60,674 nt of DNA from Phaeodactylibacter xiamenensis. GTDB taxonomy: Bacteria > Bacteroidota > Bacteroidia > Chitinophagales > Saprospiraceae. The translations under genes and the position numbers were made by a program. The stretch lies in the NCBI RefSeq assembly GCF_000759025.1, contig NZ_JPOS01000078.1:1-60674 (forward strand). The letters run 5' to 3'. A model generated the notes under the pieces. It had not been told where the DNA came from. It was given only the letters and a program-made list of their open reading frames with translations, and ran no database searches. Each line of letters starts with the position of its first letter. Within the stretch, counting starts at the first letter, position 1. Below, piece after piece: positions 19,420-29,077 of this stretch.

Positions 19420-20952
19420 TTATTGCACTGCCTGGGCAGCATTAATGGTGCCCCAGCCAAAGTTGCCGTCCCGTGCAGGGTAGTTGGAGGAAGCATTCAT
19501 CAGGCGCTGCATCACCTGGCTCCTGCTTTGGTTCGGGTTGGTGGCCCAAACCAGGGCCGCAATACCAGCTGTTGTTGCTGTAGCGGCTGAAGACCCGCCG
19601 ACATAGGCCGGCTGACTGCCACTCATAGCCAGAGTGAGTGAAGTACGGCTGGTGTTGGACGCACGCTGCATAACGGCTACAAAGTCCACCTCCGGCCCTT
19701 CATGGCAGGTATGGCACCGCTGATTCATATTGTCCCGGATACCGGTAACGGCTACGGTCTGAGCCATATTAGCCGGGAAGATCACGCCCCACCAGCTCGT
19801 CCAGCTCAGGGAGGTGCCAGCTGCAGCAAACATCAGTTTGCCCCGGTTGAAGGCGTAAAAGATACCATCCGCAACGGTGCTGCTGTAGAATACATCGCCG
19901 ATGGACATGCTAATGATCTTTACGGCACTGTCGTTGCCGGAGATCACAAGCGCATCCCGGACACCATCCTTTTCACTGCCTGAGTTGATGATCACATCAG
20001 TAGTTGCCCGGAAGGCTTTCAGGTTGCAGTTGTAAGCGGCACCGAGCGTGGAGCCGGTGGTACTGCGGGGTGCTGCGATGAGGCCTGCCATTTGGGTGCC
20101 GTGCCCGCAGGCATCATTGGGGCCATCATTGGAAGCCCACCACCACCAGCCACTGACATGCGTGCCCAGGCGCTCCAGGCTGCGCCCGGAGGAGAAGCCG
20201 GAGTTGAACTCATTCCCCAGCTTGCTCTGATTGGGGGAAGTGCCGGTATCGATGAGCGCTACCTTAATCCCGGAACCAGTGCTGGTCGACCATGCGCCAG
20301 GTACGTTCATGCTCGGATGACTGAAATTCCAGGGCACTTTGGCATTAGGTGATACGGTGGTAAAGTCAGCAGAGGGAAGGTTGCTGGCCGGGCTGTACCC
20401 ACAGCCACTGTCGCTGCGCCGGTCAATCTCGCCCATGGTGTAGCTCATTGGCTCGATGTAGCGCACTTCCGGCATCTGACGAAGCTTTTCGATGATTTCC
20501 TGGTTGAAAATGCGCACATCAAGTGTGGGCAGGTACGCTTCGTCAAGGTTGAGGAAAAGGTCTTCGGCTTTGGCGTTCAGATCAGGGTAGGCAGCGTTTG
20601 TTGCTTCGACTACAAATGTGATGAGCTGATCTTTGACCGCCGACCATTCTTCCGATGCGAGATCAATTTCATGGATGCGTTCCTCGATACGCTCAAATCC
20701 TGCGGGCTGATACCCGAGCGACATAACGGAGTCTGATCGGACAGAAGCACTCCAGATCATGCGGTCTGTAGCATCTTTCCAGTAGTAAACGGTATTAGTG
20801 GCGAGCAAGGTCTCCTCGATGATCTGATCCATTTCGGCTTTGGTCATCGGGTCATTCTGATGGGCCTTCTCAGGCGTTGCGAGCTCCATTTTGGAACAAG
20901 TCATCAATGCGAAAGCGACAAGCGCCAGCAGTAATAGGTTGCTAAATTTCAT
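19420..20952 (-). CDS. Subtilisin-like (S8) serine protease lipoprotein
   Basis: 510 codons. The N-terminus looks like a lipoprotein signal (Cys19 in LMTCS). A propeptide-like region fills about 30-175. In the S8 domain the catalytic Asp is D235 (VALIDTG), His is H284 (CGHGTQMAG) and Ser is probably S455 (GGSSAATATTAG). The position that normally holds the oxyanion Asn (AAAGN) is Thr380 here (FAAAGTS). There is no T9SS sorting domain. A CHTCH string at 413-417 resembles a haem c site but is probably chance. It is expected at a membrane or the surface, where it would process proteins; activity may be altered by the Thr. Its 3' end faces the helical protein gene. Confidence 0.87.
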   Translation of the reverse strand: MKFSNLLLLALVAFALMTCSKMELATPEKAHQNDPMTKAEMDQIIEETLLATNTVYYWKDATDRMIWSASVRSDSVMSLGYQPAGFERIEERIHEIDLASEEWSAVKDQLITFVVEATNAAYPDLNAKAEDLFLNLDEAYLPTLDVRIFNQEIIEKLRQMPEVRYIEPMSYTMGEIDRRSDSGCGYSPASNLPSADFTTVSPNAKVPWNFSHPSMNVPGAWSTSTGSGIKVALIDTGTSPNQSKLGNEFNSGFSSGRSLERLGTHVSGWWWWASNDGPNDACGHGTQMAGLIAAPRSTTGSTLGAAYNCNLKAFRATTDVIINSGSEKDGVRDALVISGNDSAVKIISMSIGDVFYSSTVADGIFYAFNRGKLMFAAAGTSLSWTSWWGVIFPANMAQTVAVTGIRDNMNQRCHTCHEGPEVDFVAVMQRASNTSRTSLTLAMSGSQPAYVGGSSAATATTAGIAALVWATNPNQSRSQVMQRLMNASSNYPARDGNFGWGTINAAQAVQ

Positions 20953-21348
20953 AGGAATCGTAGATAGTTTGGTTAGTAATGGATGTTCGTTGCTATAAAT
21001 AAAGCTTAACGGATAAGCAGAGCTTAACCGAGTAGGTTTGTTCAGGAAATTTTGGAAGTTACTATCCGACGAGCCGGGTGGCTGATGAAAAATAAAAGTG
21101 AGGTAGCTTGGTCAGGGCTGAACTTTCATTCTTTTTCAGCGGAAAAATAGTGATAAAAATTTGTTGGGCAAAGCAAAAGAAAAAAATCTTTAGCCAAGTT
21201 AGCAGATGCTCACCCTGTCACTTATTTTGTGCAAAATTGCAACACTTACCAAAAGGCTTGCGTAAACATCAAAAACATTCAAGCAAACGCCCTGTGACTT
21301 TGGGCAACATCATAAGTCTTAAAAACCAATTCCAAACACCATTTAAGT
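20953..21348. other. Intergenic region between divergent genes, 396 bp
   Basis: AT-rich. It must hold promoters for the subtilase and the OmpA-family gene, but no exact TAnnTTTG match was found; the nearest is TGACTTTG at 21295-21302. A short direct repeat AGCTTAAC occurs near 21003 and 21021. Confidence 0.5.
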
Positions 21349-22887
21349 ATGAGAAAAGTATTGTTCTGCCTGGGTCTGCTCTTCGTAGCATCTTTACAGC
21401 TGCAGGCGCAGACTGACCCCAACAAAAACGCCTTTTCGGCCAAAGTGCTGTTCCTGGATTACGGGACACCCAATGACGTTGACGACCAAAATATTACTAA
21501 CGGCCTGGAACTGACCTATATCCGGGAGCTGCTCCCCTGGCTGAATTTTGCTATCCCGGCGAAGGTGGGGGTGATTGATGTGGACAACGATATCAACAAC
21601 CGTACCTTTTTTAGTATTGATGGCGTGCTGCAGTTGCAGTACAAAAAATCAGATACCGCTTTTATTACGCCTTACCTGATGGGCGGCGGAGGTATTACCC
21701 TGGAGGAAGAACTGGGCAGTAATGTTCAGATTCCGGTGGGAGCTGGCTTCAATTTTAAAGTCGGCACACGTTCCTACATCAACTTACAGGGCGAATACCG
21801 GATTTCACAGGAAGAGAACCGAAATAATATTCAGCTTGGCGTAGGCTATTTGCATAAGCTTGGCCGTATGGATGCCGATGGCGATGGGGTTGTGGACAAC
21901 CTGGATAAATGCCCGCGTGATGCCGGAAGCCCGGAAACTGATGGTTGTCCGGATACGGACCTGGATGGTGTGGCGGATATTGAAGACAAATGCCCCGCCC
22001 GGCCTGGTAAAAAGCGGTTCAAAGGTTGCCCGGATACCGATGACGATGGTGTCATGGACGATGAGGACAAATGCCCCGAAGTGGCAGGGCTGGCAAGCCT
22101 GATGGGCTGCCCGGATTCAGATCAGGATGGTATCACAGATGCGGACGATGATTGTCCGCAAGTGAAAGGAACAGCTTCTGCTAATGGTTGCCCGGACCGC
22201 GATGGTGATGGTGTGGCGGACGCTAAGGACCAATGCCCGGATCAGGCTGGCACTGCTGCAAATAATGGCTGTCCGTTCAAAGACCGGGATAATGATGGCG
22301 TAGCTGACAGTCAGGACGAATGCCCGGATGAGCCCGGTACGCAAGCCGCCAATGGCTGCCCGGACCGCGATGGTGATGGTGTGGGCGATGCCAGGGACCG
22401 GTGCCCGGATGATGCCGGTGATATGGAAGGCTGCCCGGATACAGATGGCGATGGCGTACACGATGGCAAAGATGCTTGTATTAACCAAGCGGGCACTGCT
22501 GAAAATAAAGGCTGCCCTGAGCTCAATAAGGAGGAGCAGGAGGTGCTGAGCTTCGCTATGCGCGCTGTGCAGTTCGAAACCGGCAAGGCCCGCCTCAAGG
22601 AGGAGTCTAAAGAAGTGCTGGATCAGATTGTGAAAATTATGCAGCGCTACCCGGGCTATGCTCTTGCCATCAATGGCCATACCGATAATGTAGGTGATGC
22701 CGAAAACAACAAGATACTATCTGAAGACCGCGCACGTGCCTGCTACGCTTACCTGGTCAGTGAGGGGATTTCGCCAAAACGGATTTCCTTCCAGGGCTTT
22801 GGTGAAGAACAGCCAATTGCCACGAATGATACCCGGTCCGGACGTACGCTGAACCGTCGGGTAGAGTTTAATCTTTATATTGAGTAA
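21349..22887 (+). CDS. OmpA-family outer membrane protein with thrombospondin type 3 repeats
   Basis: 512 codons with a signal peptide (1-21, LQLQAQ). Residues about 28-170 form a beta-barrel-like domain. Residues about 175-390 hold roughly ten calcium-binding thrombospondin type 3 repeats (DxDGDGVxDxxDxCP). The last 115 residues form an OmpA C-terminal peptidoglycan-binding domain, including NGHTDNVGDAENNKILSEDRA and the final NRRVEFNLY. It links the outer membrane to peptidoglycan through a calcium-stiffened arm. The gene is monocistronic, ending at a strong terminator. Confidence 0.93.
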   Translation: MRKVLFCLGLLFVASLQLQAQTDPNKNAFSAKVLFLDYGTPNDVDDQNITNGLELTYIRELLPWLNFAIPAKVGVIDVDNDINNRTFFSIDGVLQLQYKKSDTAFITPYLMGGGGITLEEELGSNVQIPVGAGFNFKVGTRSYINLQGEYRISQEENRNNIQLGVGYLHKLGRMDADGDGVVDNLDKCPRDAGSPETDGCPDTDLDGVADIEDKCPARPGKKRFKGCPDTDDDGVMDDEDKCPEVAGLASLMGCPDSDQDGITDADDDCPQVKGTASANGCPDRDGDGVADAKDQCPDQAGTAANNGCPFKDRDNDGVADSQDECPDEPGTQAANGCPDRDGDGVGDARDRCPDDAGDMEGCPDTDGDGVHDGKDACINQAGTAENKGCPELNKEEQEVLSFAMRAVQFETGKARLKEESKEVLDQIVKIMQRYPGYALAINGHTDNVGDAENNKILSEDRARACYAYLVSEGISPKRISFQGFGEEQPIATNDTRSGRTLNRRVEFNLYIE

Positions 22888-22916
22888 CAGGGCTTCATTG
22901 GCCTGATTAAACAAGG

Positions 22917-22952
22917 AAACGGGCTGTTACCTGATTGGTAGCAGCCCGTTTT
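22917..22952. terminator. Bidirectional terminator
   Basis: AAACGGGCTGTTACC pairs with GGTAGCAGCCCGTTT. It lies between the convergent OmpA-family gene and the T9SS cargo gene, with T or A runs on both sides. Confidence 0.85.
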
Positions 22953-22979
22953 AATATTGCCCAAAGGGAGGTCAAAAAA

Positions 22980-24704
22980 TTATTGCTTGATGAAGCGTAC
23001 TGTCTTTTGCGCTCCGTCGGCAAAAAGGCGCAGGAAGTAAATACCCGGCTGCAGGTCTTCCGTTGGGACATCAAAGGTATGATCCCCGGACGGGATCTGG
23101 CCAAAGTTCAGGCGCTGAATGGTCTGCCCGAGCGAATTCGTAATCTCGGCTTGCAGGTTCAGGCTTTCCTGAGCCTTAAAGCTCATCGTTGCCGCGTTGC
23201 GCACCGGATTAGGGAAGAACCGGAACGCCCCCAGTTGCAATGCCTCCAGGCTGGAAAATGGCGTGCCGACCAGCTGAAACCAGAAGTCACCGGGCAGGTC
23301 GCCTCCGGTCACACGAGTGGAAACGCGGATAAGGTACTCTGTTGGCTCGCCCGGGAAGTTTTCCAAAGGCACTTCGAGGAAGGTATTATCGAAATCCTCG
23401 GTTTCAATGCAGAAGTAGGGACCGTCTAATGGGTCAGCCTGTATACCGCACGTCTCGAACAGGTCGATGATAAACTCGGCGTTTGTAGTGGTCTTATTGA
23501 AGCGTAGCGTCAGCTCCGTATTCTCACCGGAATTAAAGGTATACCATACATCGCGGAAGTCCCCATCGTTATTGCAAATCGGTGTGGCAAACTGTGGCTG
23601 TCCGGTAGAGAGCTTGTTGGTCCCTTCGAAGATAAAATCAAAGTTGTCGGCTTGCTCCTGAGAAATGACAAAGGCGTCCAGTGCATTGGAGCAATCGTCG
23701 TTGGCTGGCGGTACGACGGGCTCAATCCGCTTGATGAGCACCGAACCGGCACCGCGGTCACCGGAAGACCAGCCGCCCAGGCGGAACAGGTAGCTTTGAC
23801 CTTGTTCTACGTTGAATAAGGCACGGGAAGTAAACCCGCCACAGGGAACGCCATTATCGGCATTCTCATCGTCGCCACAGCCGACCAGGGTGCTGGTATC
23901 CGGTGGGCAGGTGGTGGACTGGTAGACGGCAAGGCGGGAATCAAATGTAGCCGTGCCACATGTGGAAAACTCCAGCCCACCTGTAAAGGTGGCTGTCCAG
24001 GAGTACCAAATGTCGTTGTATACAAATTCTTCGCCTGGCTCAAAGCAGGATTGAGGGACCTCGTGCTGAGGGAGCCCTGTTGAGGCTTCTACGGTGTTGA
24101 ATTGGAGTACGATCGAGTCTTGTGGCCCCAGGTCAAGCGGTGTGGCGTTTTCGCAGTCGTCGTTGGGCGGGCCAGTGACGGGCATAGTTTCTTCAATGGT
24201 GAAGGTGCCACTGCCTTCCTCGCCCGGGCTTTCTGAGCCCCAGCCGCCGATTTGGATGATGTAAACCGAGCCTTCCTCGACTTCCCAGGTGACCCGGGAG
24301 GTGAAATTGGCACAGTCCTGACCATCCGGCGTCACGCCATCTTCATTACAGGCGATGACGTCATCCGGAGAAGGTGGGCAGGAGGTCCCTTGGTAAATAG
24401 CAACGTTGGTATCATAATCGGCTGTGCCGCAGGTGCTGAACTCCGCCAGACCGGTAAAGTCGGCGGTATAGATGAACCAAACATCGTTGTAGAGGGAGTC
24501 GGAGCTACTGCCCCCTCCGGCGGGACAAGTCGCCGGATAGGCGCCGGAACCTCCGGTGGTCGCCTCAAGTGTGGTGAAATCATGAGTGCCACTACTTATG
24601 GGAATGGCATTTTCGCACTCATCATTTACCGGTTGGGCAAATGCTGGAATACTGAAGGCTGTAAATGCTAACAGGGTCAGTAGTAAATGTAGATTTTTTC
24701 GCAT
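22980..24704 (-). CDS. Secreted T9SS cargo protein with repeated beta-sandwich domains
   Basis: 574 codons from the ATG at 24704. This start places the signal peptide MRKNLHLLLTLLAFTAF...AFAQ at the N-terminus; an earlier ATG at 24764 would add 20 unlikely residues. Three domains follow, each opening with a NDDCENA or NDECENA motif and a VWF or IWYSW strand. The first two share LEFSTCGTA-type strands, a DxxxAVYQ segment and a GGW segment, as in bacterial pre-peptidase C-terminal-like domains. The end is a T9SS type A sorting domain (FRFFPNPVRNAATMSF to the last residue). There is no catalytic domain. It probably binds ligands or contributes to adhesion at the cell surface. Confidence 0.85.
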   Translation of the reverse strand: MRKNLHLLLTLLAFTAFSIPAFAQPVNDECENAIPISSGTHDFTTLEATTGGSGAYPATCPAGGGSSSDSLYNDVWFIYTADFTGLAEFSTCGTADYDTNVAIYQGTSCPPSPDDVIACNEDGVTPDGQDCANFTSRVTWEVEEGSVYIIQIGGWGSESPGEEGSGTFTIEETMPVTGPPNDDCENATPLDLGPQDSIVLQFNTVEASTGLPQHEVPQSCFEPGEEFVYNDIWYSWTATFTGGLEFSTCGTATFDSRLAVYQSTTCPPDTSTLVGCGDDENADNGVPCGGFTSRALFNVEQGQSYLFRLGGWSSGDRGAGSVLIKRIEPVVPPANDDCSNALDAFVISQEQADNFDFIFEGTNKLSTGQPQFATPICNNDGDFRDVWYTFNSGENTELTLRFNKTTTNAEFIIDLFETCGIQADPLDGPYFCIETEDFDNTFLEVPLENFPGEPTEYLIRVSTRVTGGDLPGDFWFQLVGTPFSSLEALQLGAFRFFPNPVRNAATMSFKAQESLNLQAEITNSLGQTIQRLNFGQIPSGDHTFDVPTEDLQPGIYFLRLFADGAQKTVRFIKQ

Positions 24705-24971
24705 TAGATAGACGATTTGGTGATTGAATGCTAATCTTAATTGCCACAAATTAAAAAAAATCAAAAAGAATCCACCGCTTTGTTCAAATCGATCTCTGGT
24801 TCATCCTACGATTTCCAACCTGCCGCCAAATAAAATACGCCCGCTGATGAGCTTACATTGAGTTCACGATTTGATAACAAAAGCCTTACCTCGATTTGAC
24901 CTGCACTTAACACCTCAAATTGATCTTTGCTGCCATTAAGCCAAATTTCGATCACTAAATCTTTTTCAAAC

Positions 24972-26864
24972 ATGAAGAAAGTAGTACTTTCTATGCTGCT
25001 CAGCAGCATGTGCGCACTCTTTGTCAGTGCTCAGGAAACCATCTTTTCTGAAGAAATTGAAATCCCGGAAGGTTACGTTATTGACGACCTTCTGATGCCT
25101 CCTTCTCCACTCTCTCTGCAAGTCCTTTTTGTGGGCGGTGTTGACCTGGTACAAACTACGCCTACTTACGGTTACGAAGCGGGTGTGGCTTACGCCAAGG
25201 AGTGGCACGACTTTATCGGCTTTACGCCGGACGAGACTGGTGAATCACTGGGTTGGGTTTCTGTCAACCACGAGATGATCTACCAGGACAACCGCATCGG
25301 TGACGGTGGTGGCATGACGGTATTCCGTGTTGAGCGCGACCCCGTTTCCGGTCAGCTGGAAGTAGTGGAGCAGGAACTGGAAGACGGCCGTAAAGGTGAG
25401 TTCTTCAACGTAGACTTTGTTAACACAGTTGGTGAAACCGGTATGAACTGCGGTGGTATCAGCTCTATCGTTGACGGCCGTATCTGGACCGCTGAGGAGT
25501 GGTTCCGTAGCAACAACGGCTCTATTTACAACGGTGGATTCTCTTCTCCTGCCAGCTCTGGTGGCTATCCTAAGTCTCCAGGCGGTGCAGAAAACCAGGG
25601 TGTACGTGACACTTCCACTTACCTGATCTCTTCTGACATTGAAGGTTTCGATGGGTTGGAAGTACCTAAGTACGAGAACTTCAACTGGATGGTTGAAATC
25701 GACCCACGTCAGGCGAAGGCTGTACGCAAGCAGTACAACTGGGGCCGTCAGGGCTTTGAAGGTGGCGTAGTTGCTGCTGACAATCAGACGGTTTACCTCG
25801 GTGTGGATGCAACGCCTGCTTTCTGGGCGAAGTTCGTAGCTGATGAGCCAGGTGACTTCACAAAAGGCAAGACTTACATTTACAAGCACGATGCTCCTGA
25901 AAAGTGGCTCGAAGTAGACAACACTGACCCTGAGAAAATGCTGAACTTTGCTGATCAGGCAGTTGAACTGGGTGGTACGATGTACAACCGCGTTGAGTGG
26001 GTAGCCATCGATGCAACCAGCGGTAAAATCTACTGGACTGAAACAGGCCGTGACCGTCCGGGCTCTCGCTGGGCTGACGAAAACGCAGCAGGTGCTGTGC
26101 ACGACCCCTATCACATCAACCGTGCCATTGAGAAGGGCATCGACAGCCCTAACTCTTCTGAGTATCCTGACTACTACGGCCGCGTATGGGTTTATGACCC
26201 AGCTATCGATTCCAACTACGTATTCCTGGAAGGTGGACCGGACTGGGACGAAGAAACCAGCCCATCCGAAGCGGACTACTTCACCAAGCACATGTCTAAC
26301 CCTGATGGCCTGAACGTCATGATGATTGATGGCCAGCCATTCCTGGTGATCTGCGAAGACCTTAATGGTACTTCCTATGGCCGTATGCCTGCAGGTATCA
26401 GCAACCCCACCTGCGAACTGTGGCTGCTTGACCTTAGCATTGAGCAACCAACTGTTGACGACCTGATCCGTATCACAGCTGTGCCACGTGGTGCAGAAAT
26501 CACTGGTGCAATGCCTACACCTGACGGTAAGTCGCTGCTGGTGAACTCTCAGCACCCGAACTCTAACAACCCATTCCCATTCAACCACTCGCTGACTTTC
26601 GCGATCCATGGTTTTGATGAGGTAACGGTTACAAGCCTGGAGGAGCCTCAGTTTGAGTCTACCAGCCAGCTGCAGATCTTCCCGAACCCAACTACACGTA
26701 CCGTATACCTGAGCGAAATGACTGACCTTGCTGTGTACAACGCAGAAGGCCAGCGCCTGAAGGTATTCCGCAACACCAATCAGATTGACGTTTCCAACCT
26801 GCCTGCGGGCATGTACTTCCTGCAAACTGCAGCGGGTGAAACGAAGAAGCTGATCGTTAAGTAA
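24972..26864 (+). CDS. PhoX-family (DUF839) secreted phosphatase-like protein with T9SS sorting domain
   Basis: 630 codons from the ATG at 24972, chosen because it starts a clear signal peptide (MKKVVLSMLLSSMCALFVSAQ). The body (about 40-550) matches the PhoX/DUF839 family: LGWVSVNHE, NCGGISS, TAEEW, and the late motif PRGAEITGAMPTPDGKSLLVNSQHP spread over about 522-546. The end is a T9SS sorting domain (LQIFPNPTTRTVYLS onward). PhoX enzymes are calcium- and iron-dependent alkaline phosphatases; phosphatase activity here is inferred. The codon use is unlike the neighbours: CGT, GGT and AAC are strongly preferred, as in highly expressed genes. It is followed by a hairpin and then a di-haem peroxidase gene on the same strand. 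Confidence 0.87.
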   Translation: MKKVVLSMLLSSMCALFVSAQETIFSEEIEIPEGYVIDDLLMPPSPLSLQVLFVGGVDLVQTTPTYGYEAGVAYAKEWHDFIGFTPDETGESLGWVSVNHEMIYQDNRIGDGGGMTVFRVERDPVSGQLEVVEQELEDGRKGEFFNVDFVNTVGETGMNCGGISSIVDGRIWTAEEWFRSNNGSIYNGGFSSPASSGGYPKSPGGAENQGVRDTSTYLISSDIEGFDGLEVPKYENFNWMVEIDPRQAKAVRKQYNWGRQGFEGGVVAADNQTVYLGVDATPAFWAKFVADEPGDFTKGKTYIYKHDAPEKWLEVDNTDPEKMLNFADQAVELGGTMYNRVEWVAIDATSGKIYWTETGRDRPGSRWADENAAGAVHDPYHINRAIEKGIDSPNSSEYPDYYGRVWVYDPAIDSNYVFLEGGPDWDEETSPSEADYFTKHMSNPDGLNVMMIDGQPFLVICEDLNGTSYGRMPAGISNPTCELWLLDLSIEQPTVDDLIRITAVPRGAEITGAMPTPDGKSLLVNSQHPNSNNPFPFNHSLTFAIHGFDEVTVTSLEEPQFESTSQLQIFPNPTTRTVYLSEMTDLAVYNAEGQRLKVFRNTNQIDVSNLPAGMYFLQTAAGETKKLIVK

Positions 26865-26893
26865 TTATTGATCTCTCCTTTTTAATAATCCTC

Positions 26894-26931
26894 AAAGGTG
26901 GCATGCCCGAAAATTCGGGTGTGCCGCCTTT
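26894..26931 (+). terminator. Terminator or attenuator after the PhoX gene
   Basis: AAAGGTGGCATGCCCGA pairs with TCGGGTGTGCCGCCTTT, a long stem. The following T run is weak (GCAGGTTTT), so partial readthrough into the peroxidase gene at 26976 is plausible. Confidence 0.65.
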
Positions 26932-26975
26932 GCAGGTTTTGCATTAGTACCACAACACACCAACCATTTCAGACC

Positions 26976-28940
26976 ATGAAAGCGACACTTACCGGCTTGC
27001 TCTACCTTACGCTTTTGCTAATGGCCACCCACTTCATCAGTTTCGTGCCCCCAAAGGCATACACTGCTGCTGAGGCACTGCGCAATGTACGTGCTGAATT
27101 TCAAACCGCTCTTACCAAACTAGACGAGACCGCGGCGGCGTATGAGGCCACTGCAAATGCCTTCGTGCGGGGGGAAGCCAACGCTGAAGCGCTTCAAAAA
27201 GTACATTCCCAGACCCGGCTTGCCTACAAGTCTCTTGAGTTTTTACTGGAATACAATGACCGGGAAGCCGTCAAAAAGTACCTCAATGGCCCGCCGCTGC
27301 TAAGTGTGGAGCCGAAGGTGCCGGAAGTCCGCATTATTGAACCGGTAGGGCTGCAGGTGCTGGACGAACTGGTCTACGGCGAAAATTCGCAAGCGGAGCA
27401 GGAAGAAATCCTGCGCCTGGTCCGCCAGTTCAATAAGGATTTTAGCAAAGTGAAAGCCTTTCAGGAAGGCGTAGTGCTGCAACACCGCTTTGTTTTTGAA
27501 GCTTTTCGATATCAGTTGGTCCGCATCTTTACGCTGGGGCTGACCGGATTTGACACGCCGGGCTCAGGGGCAGCCCTGCCGGAAGCCAGGCAGTCTCTGG
27601 AGGGCGCAGCAAAGGCGCTGATGGCTTATTTCCCACTTTTAGAGCAGATTGATGCTCAACTGGCCACCGACTGCCGCCTGGAGCTCGGATCGGCTATCGC
27701 AGCCTTGTCTCAGCCTGCTGATTTCAATGACTTCCGCCGGCTACAATTTCTAAAAAAACACCTAAACCCACTGCTAAAGCTTTCCCTGGAAGCACAAAAA
27801 AACCTGGAGGTAGAACTCCTCAGCGAAATTACCGATCGTCCGCAGGCCTGGAATTACGAAGCAGATAACCTGTTCTCGGATGAATTTCTAAACCCCAGTT
27901 ATTACACTAATCTAAGTGATGCGGCTCAAAGTGAGGAACGCATAGCCCTTGGGCGGATGCTGTTCTACGACCCCATCCTTTCTGCGAATAACGAGCGTTC
28001 CTGTGCCTCCTGCCATCATCCGGACAAAGCCTTTACCGATGGGCTGCCCCGGAGCATGGCCCTCAATGGCGAAGGCAGCATTCAGCGCAATGCCCCAACT
28101 TTGATCAACAGCGTCTACGCCGAACATTATTTCTACGATCTGCGGGAGCCGAACCTGGAACGTCAGGTCAAGCATGTGGTGCGGGACGAAAAGGAATTCA
28201 ATACTGACTTTCTGGAAATTGTAGACAAGCTTAAGCAAAGCGCAGCCTATCGCTCGCTTTTTGCCAGTGCCTACCCGGAGCATCCGCAGTATCAGATTTC
28301 AAAGTGGTCGATCTCCAATGCTCTGGCTTGTTATGTTGCCGATTTGCGGTCCTTCAATAGCCCCTTTGATCAGTATGTTCGGGGGGAGCGGGAAGCCGTT
28401 GCAGCGGAAGTAGAGCGTGGGTTTGATCTTTTCATGGGCAAAGCCAACTGTGGCACCTGCCATTTTGCACCAACATTCAACGGGACCGTGCCTCCGTACT
28501 TTCAGGAAAGCGAGTCGGAAGTACTGGGGGTGCCTGCCGCTGCGCAAGGACCAGACAGCCTTGCTTTAGATCCCGACCCTGGACGTTTTGCCAGCTACAA
28601 GCCCATTGACCAAACGCCTTTTTACCTGCATTCCTTCAAAACGGTGACCGTACGCAATGCCGCACTGACTGCGCCCTACATGCATAACGGGATTTACCAA
28701 AGCCTGGAGGAAGTCGTGGAGTTTTACAACAAAGGAGGCGGGGCAGGCATGGGCATAGAAGTCCCCTATCAAACCCTGCCGGATACGCCACTAGAACTAT
28801 CCGAGCAGGAAGTGAAGGACCTGGTTGCCTTTATGGAGGCGCTGACCGATACTACCGGGATGACGGCTGTCCCGGCGCAGCTGCCCGCTTTTGAAACCCA
28901 TCCTGACTGGAACAAAAGACGGGTAGGAGGCACCTATTGA
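26976..28940 (+). CDS. Imelysin-like domain fused to a di-haem cytochrome c peroxidase (MauG/CcpA type)
   Basis: 654 codons from the ATG at 26976, which starts a signal peptide (MKATLTGLLYLTLLLMATHF); an earlier in-frame start at 26898 adds an unlikely leader. Residues about 25-300 are helical and contain AYKSLEFLLEYND and IIEPVGLQVLDEL, resembling imelysin-like domains. The C-terminal half is a bacterial di-haem peroxidase with haem sites CASCHH and CGTCHF and the APYMHNGIY motif. It is longer than usual CcpA proteins because of the N-terminal domain. It would sit in the periplasm and use peroxide or oxidise a partner protein. It follows the PhoX gene by 111 bp. Confidence 0.87.
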   Translation: MKATLTGLLYLTLLLMATHFISFVPPKAYTAAEALRNVRAEFQTALTKLDETAAAYEATANAFVRGEANAEALQKVHSQTRLAYKSLEFLLEYNDREAVKKYLNGPPLLSVEPKVPEVRIIEPVGLQVLDELVYGENSQAEQEEILRLVRQFNKDFSKVKAFQEGVVLQHRFVFEAFRYQLVRIFTLGLTGFDTPGSGAALPEARQSLEGAAKALMAYFPLLEQIDAQLATDCRLELGSAIAALSQPADFNDFRRLQFLKKHLNPLLKLSLEAQKNLEVELLSEITDRPQAWNYEADNLFSDEFLNPSYYTNLSDAAQSEERIALGRMLFYDPILSANNERSCASCHHPDKAFTDGLPRSMALNGEGSIQRNAPTLINSVYAEHYFYDLREPNLERQVKHVVRDEKEFNTDFLEIVDKLKQSAAYRSLFASAYPEHPQYQISKWSISNALACYVADLRSFNSPFDQYVRGEREAVAAEVERGFDLFMGKANCGTCHFAPTFNGTVPPYFQESESEVLGVPAAAQGPDSLALDPDPGRFASYKPIDQTPFYLHSFKTVTVRNAALTAPYMHNGIYQSLEEVVEFYNKGGGAGMGIEVPYQTLPDTPLELSEQEVKDLVAFMEALTDTTGMTAVPAQLPAFETHPDWNKRRVGGTY

Positions 28941-29039
28941 TCTACTTCGGTGGAAATAAAACCGGTAATCGGAAAGACCGGTTATGCTCCGGTAGACCGC
29001 CGACATTAGAGCGCTGGAACACCAGGTAGCTTCCAATTC

Positions 29040-29073
29040 TTGTGCAGGCAGAATGTTCATTTTCGTAGCTTTG
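29040..29073 (+). promoter_or_regulatory. Bacteroidota-type promoter for the membrane glycosyltransferase
   Basis: TTG at 29040-29042 and TAGCTTTG at 29066-29073, with a 23-bp spacer (slightly long). The -7 box ends only 4 bp before the ATG at 29078, which would give an mRNA with almost no leader. Confidence 0.5.
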
Positions 29074-29077
29074 CGCC

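Noticed and set aside
20953-21348. Replication origin or phage attachment site
   Set aside because: AT-rich, but no cluster of DnaA boxes, integrase gene or tRNA end was found.
25245-26825. 526-codon minus-strand frame antisense to the PhoX gene
   Set aside because: No family motifs and lies wholly within a well-supported gene; high-expression codon bias there leaves the antisense frame open by chance.
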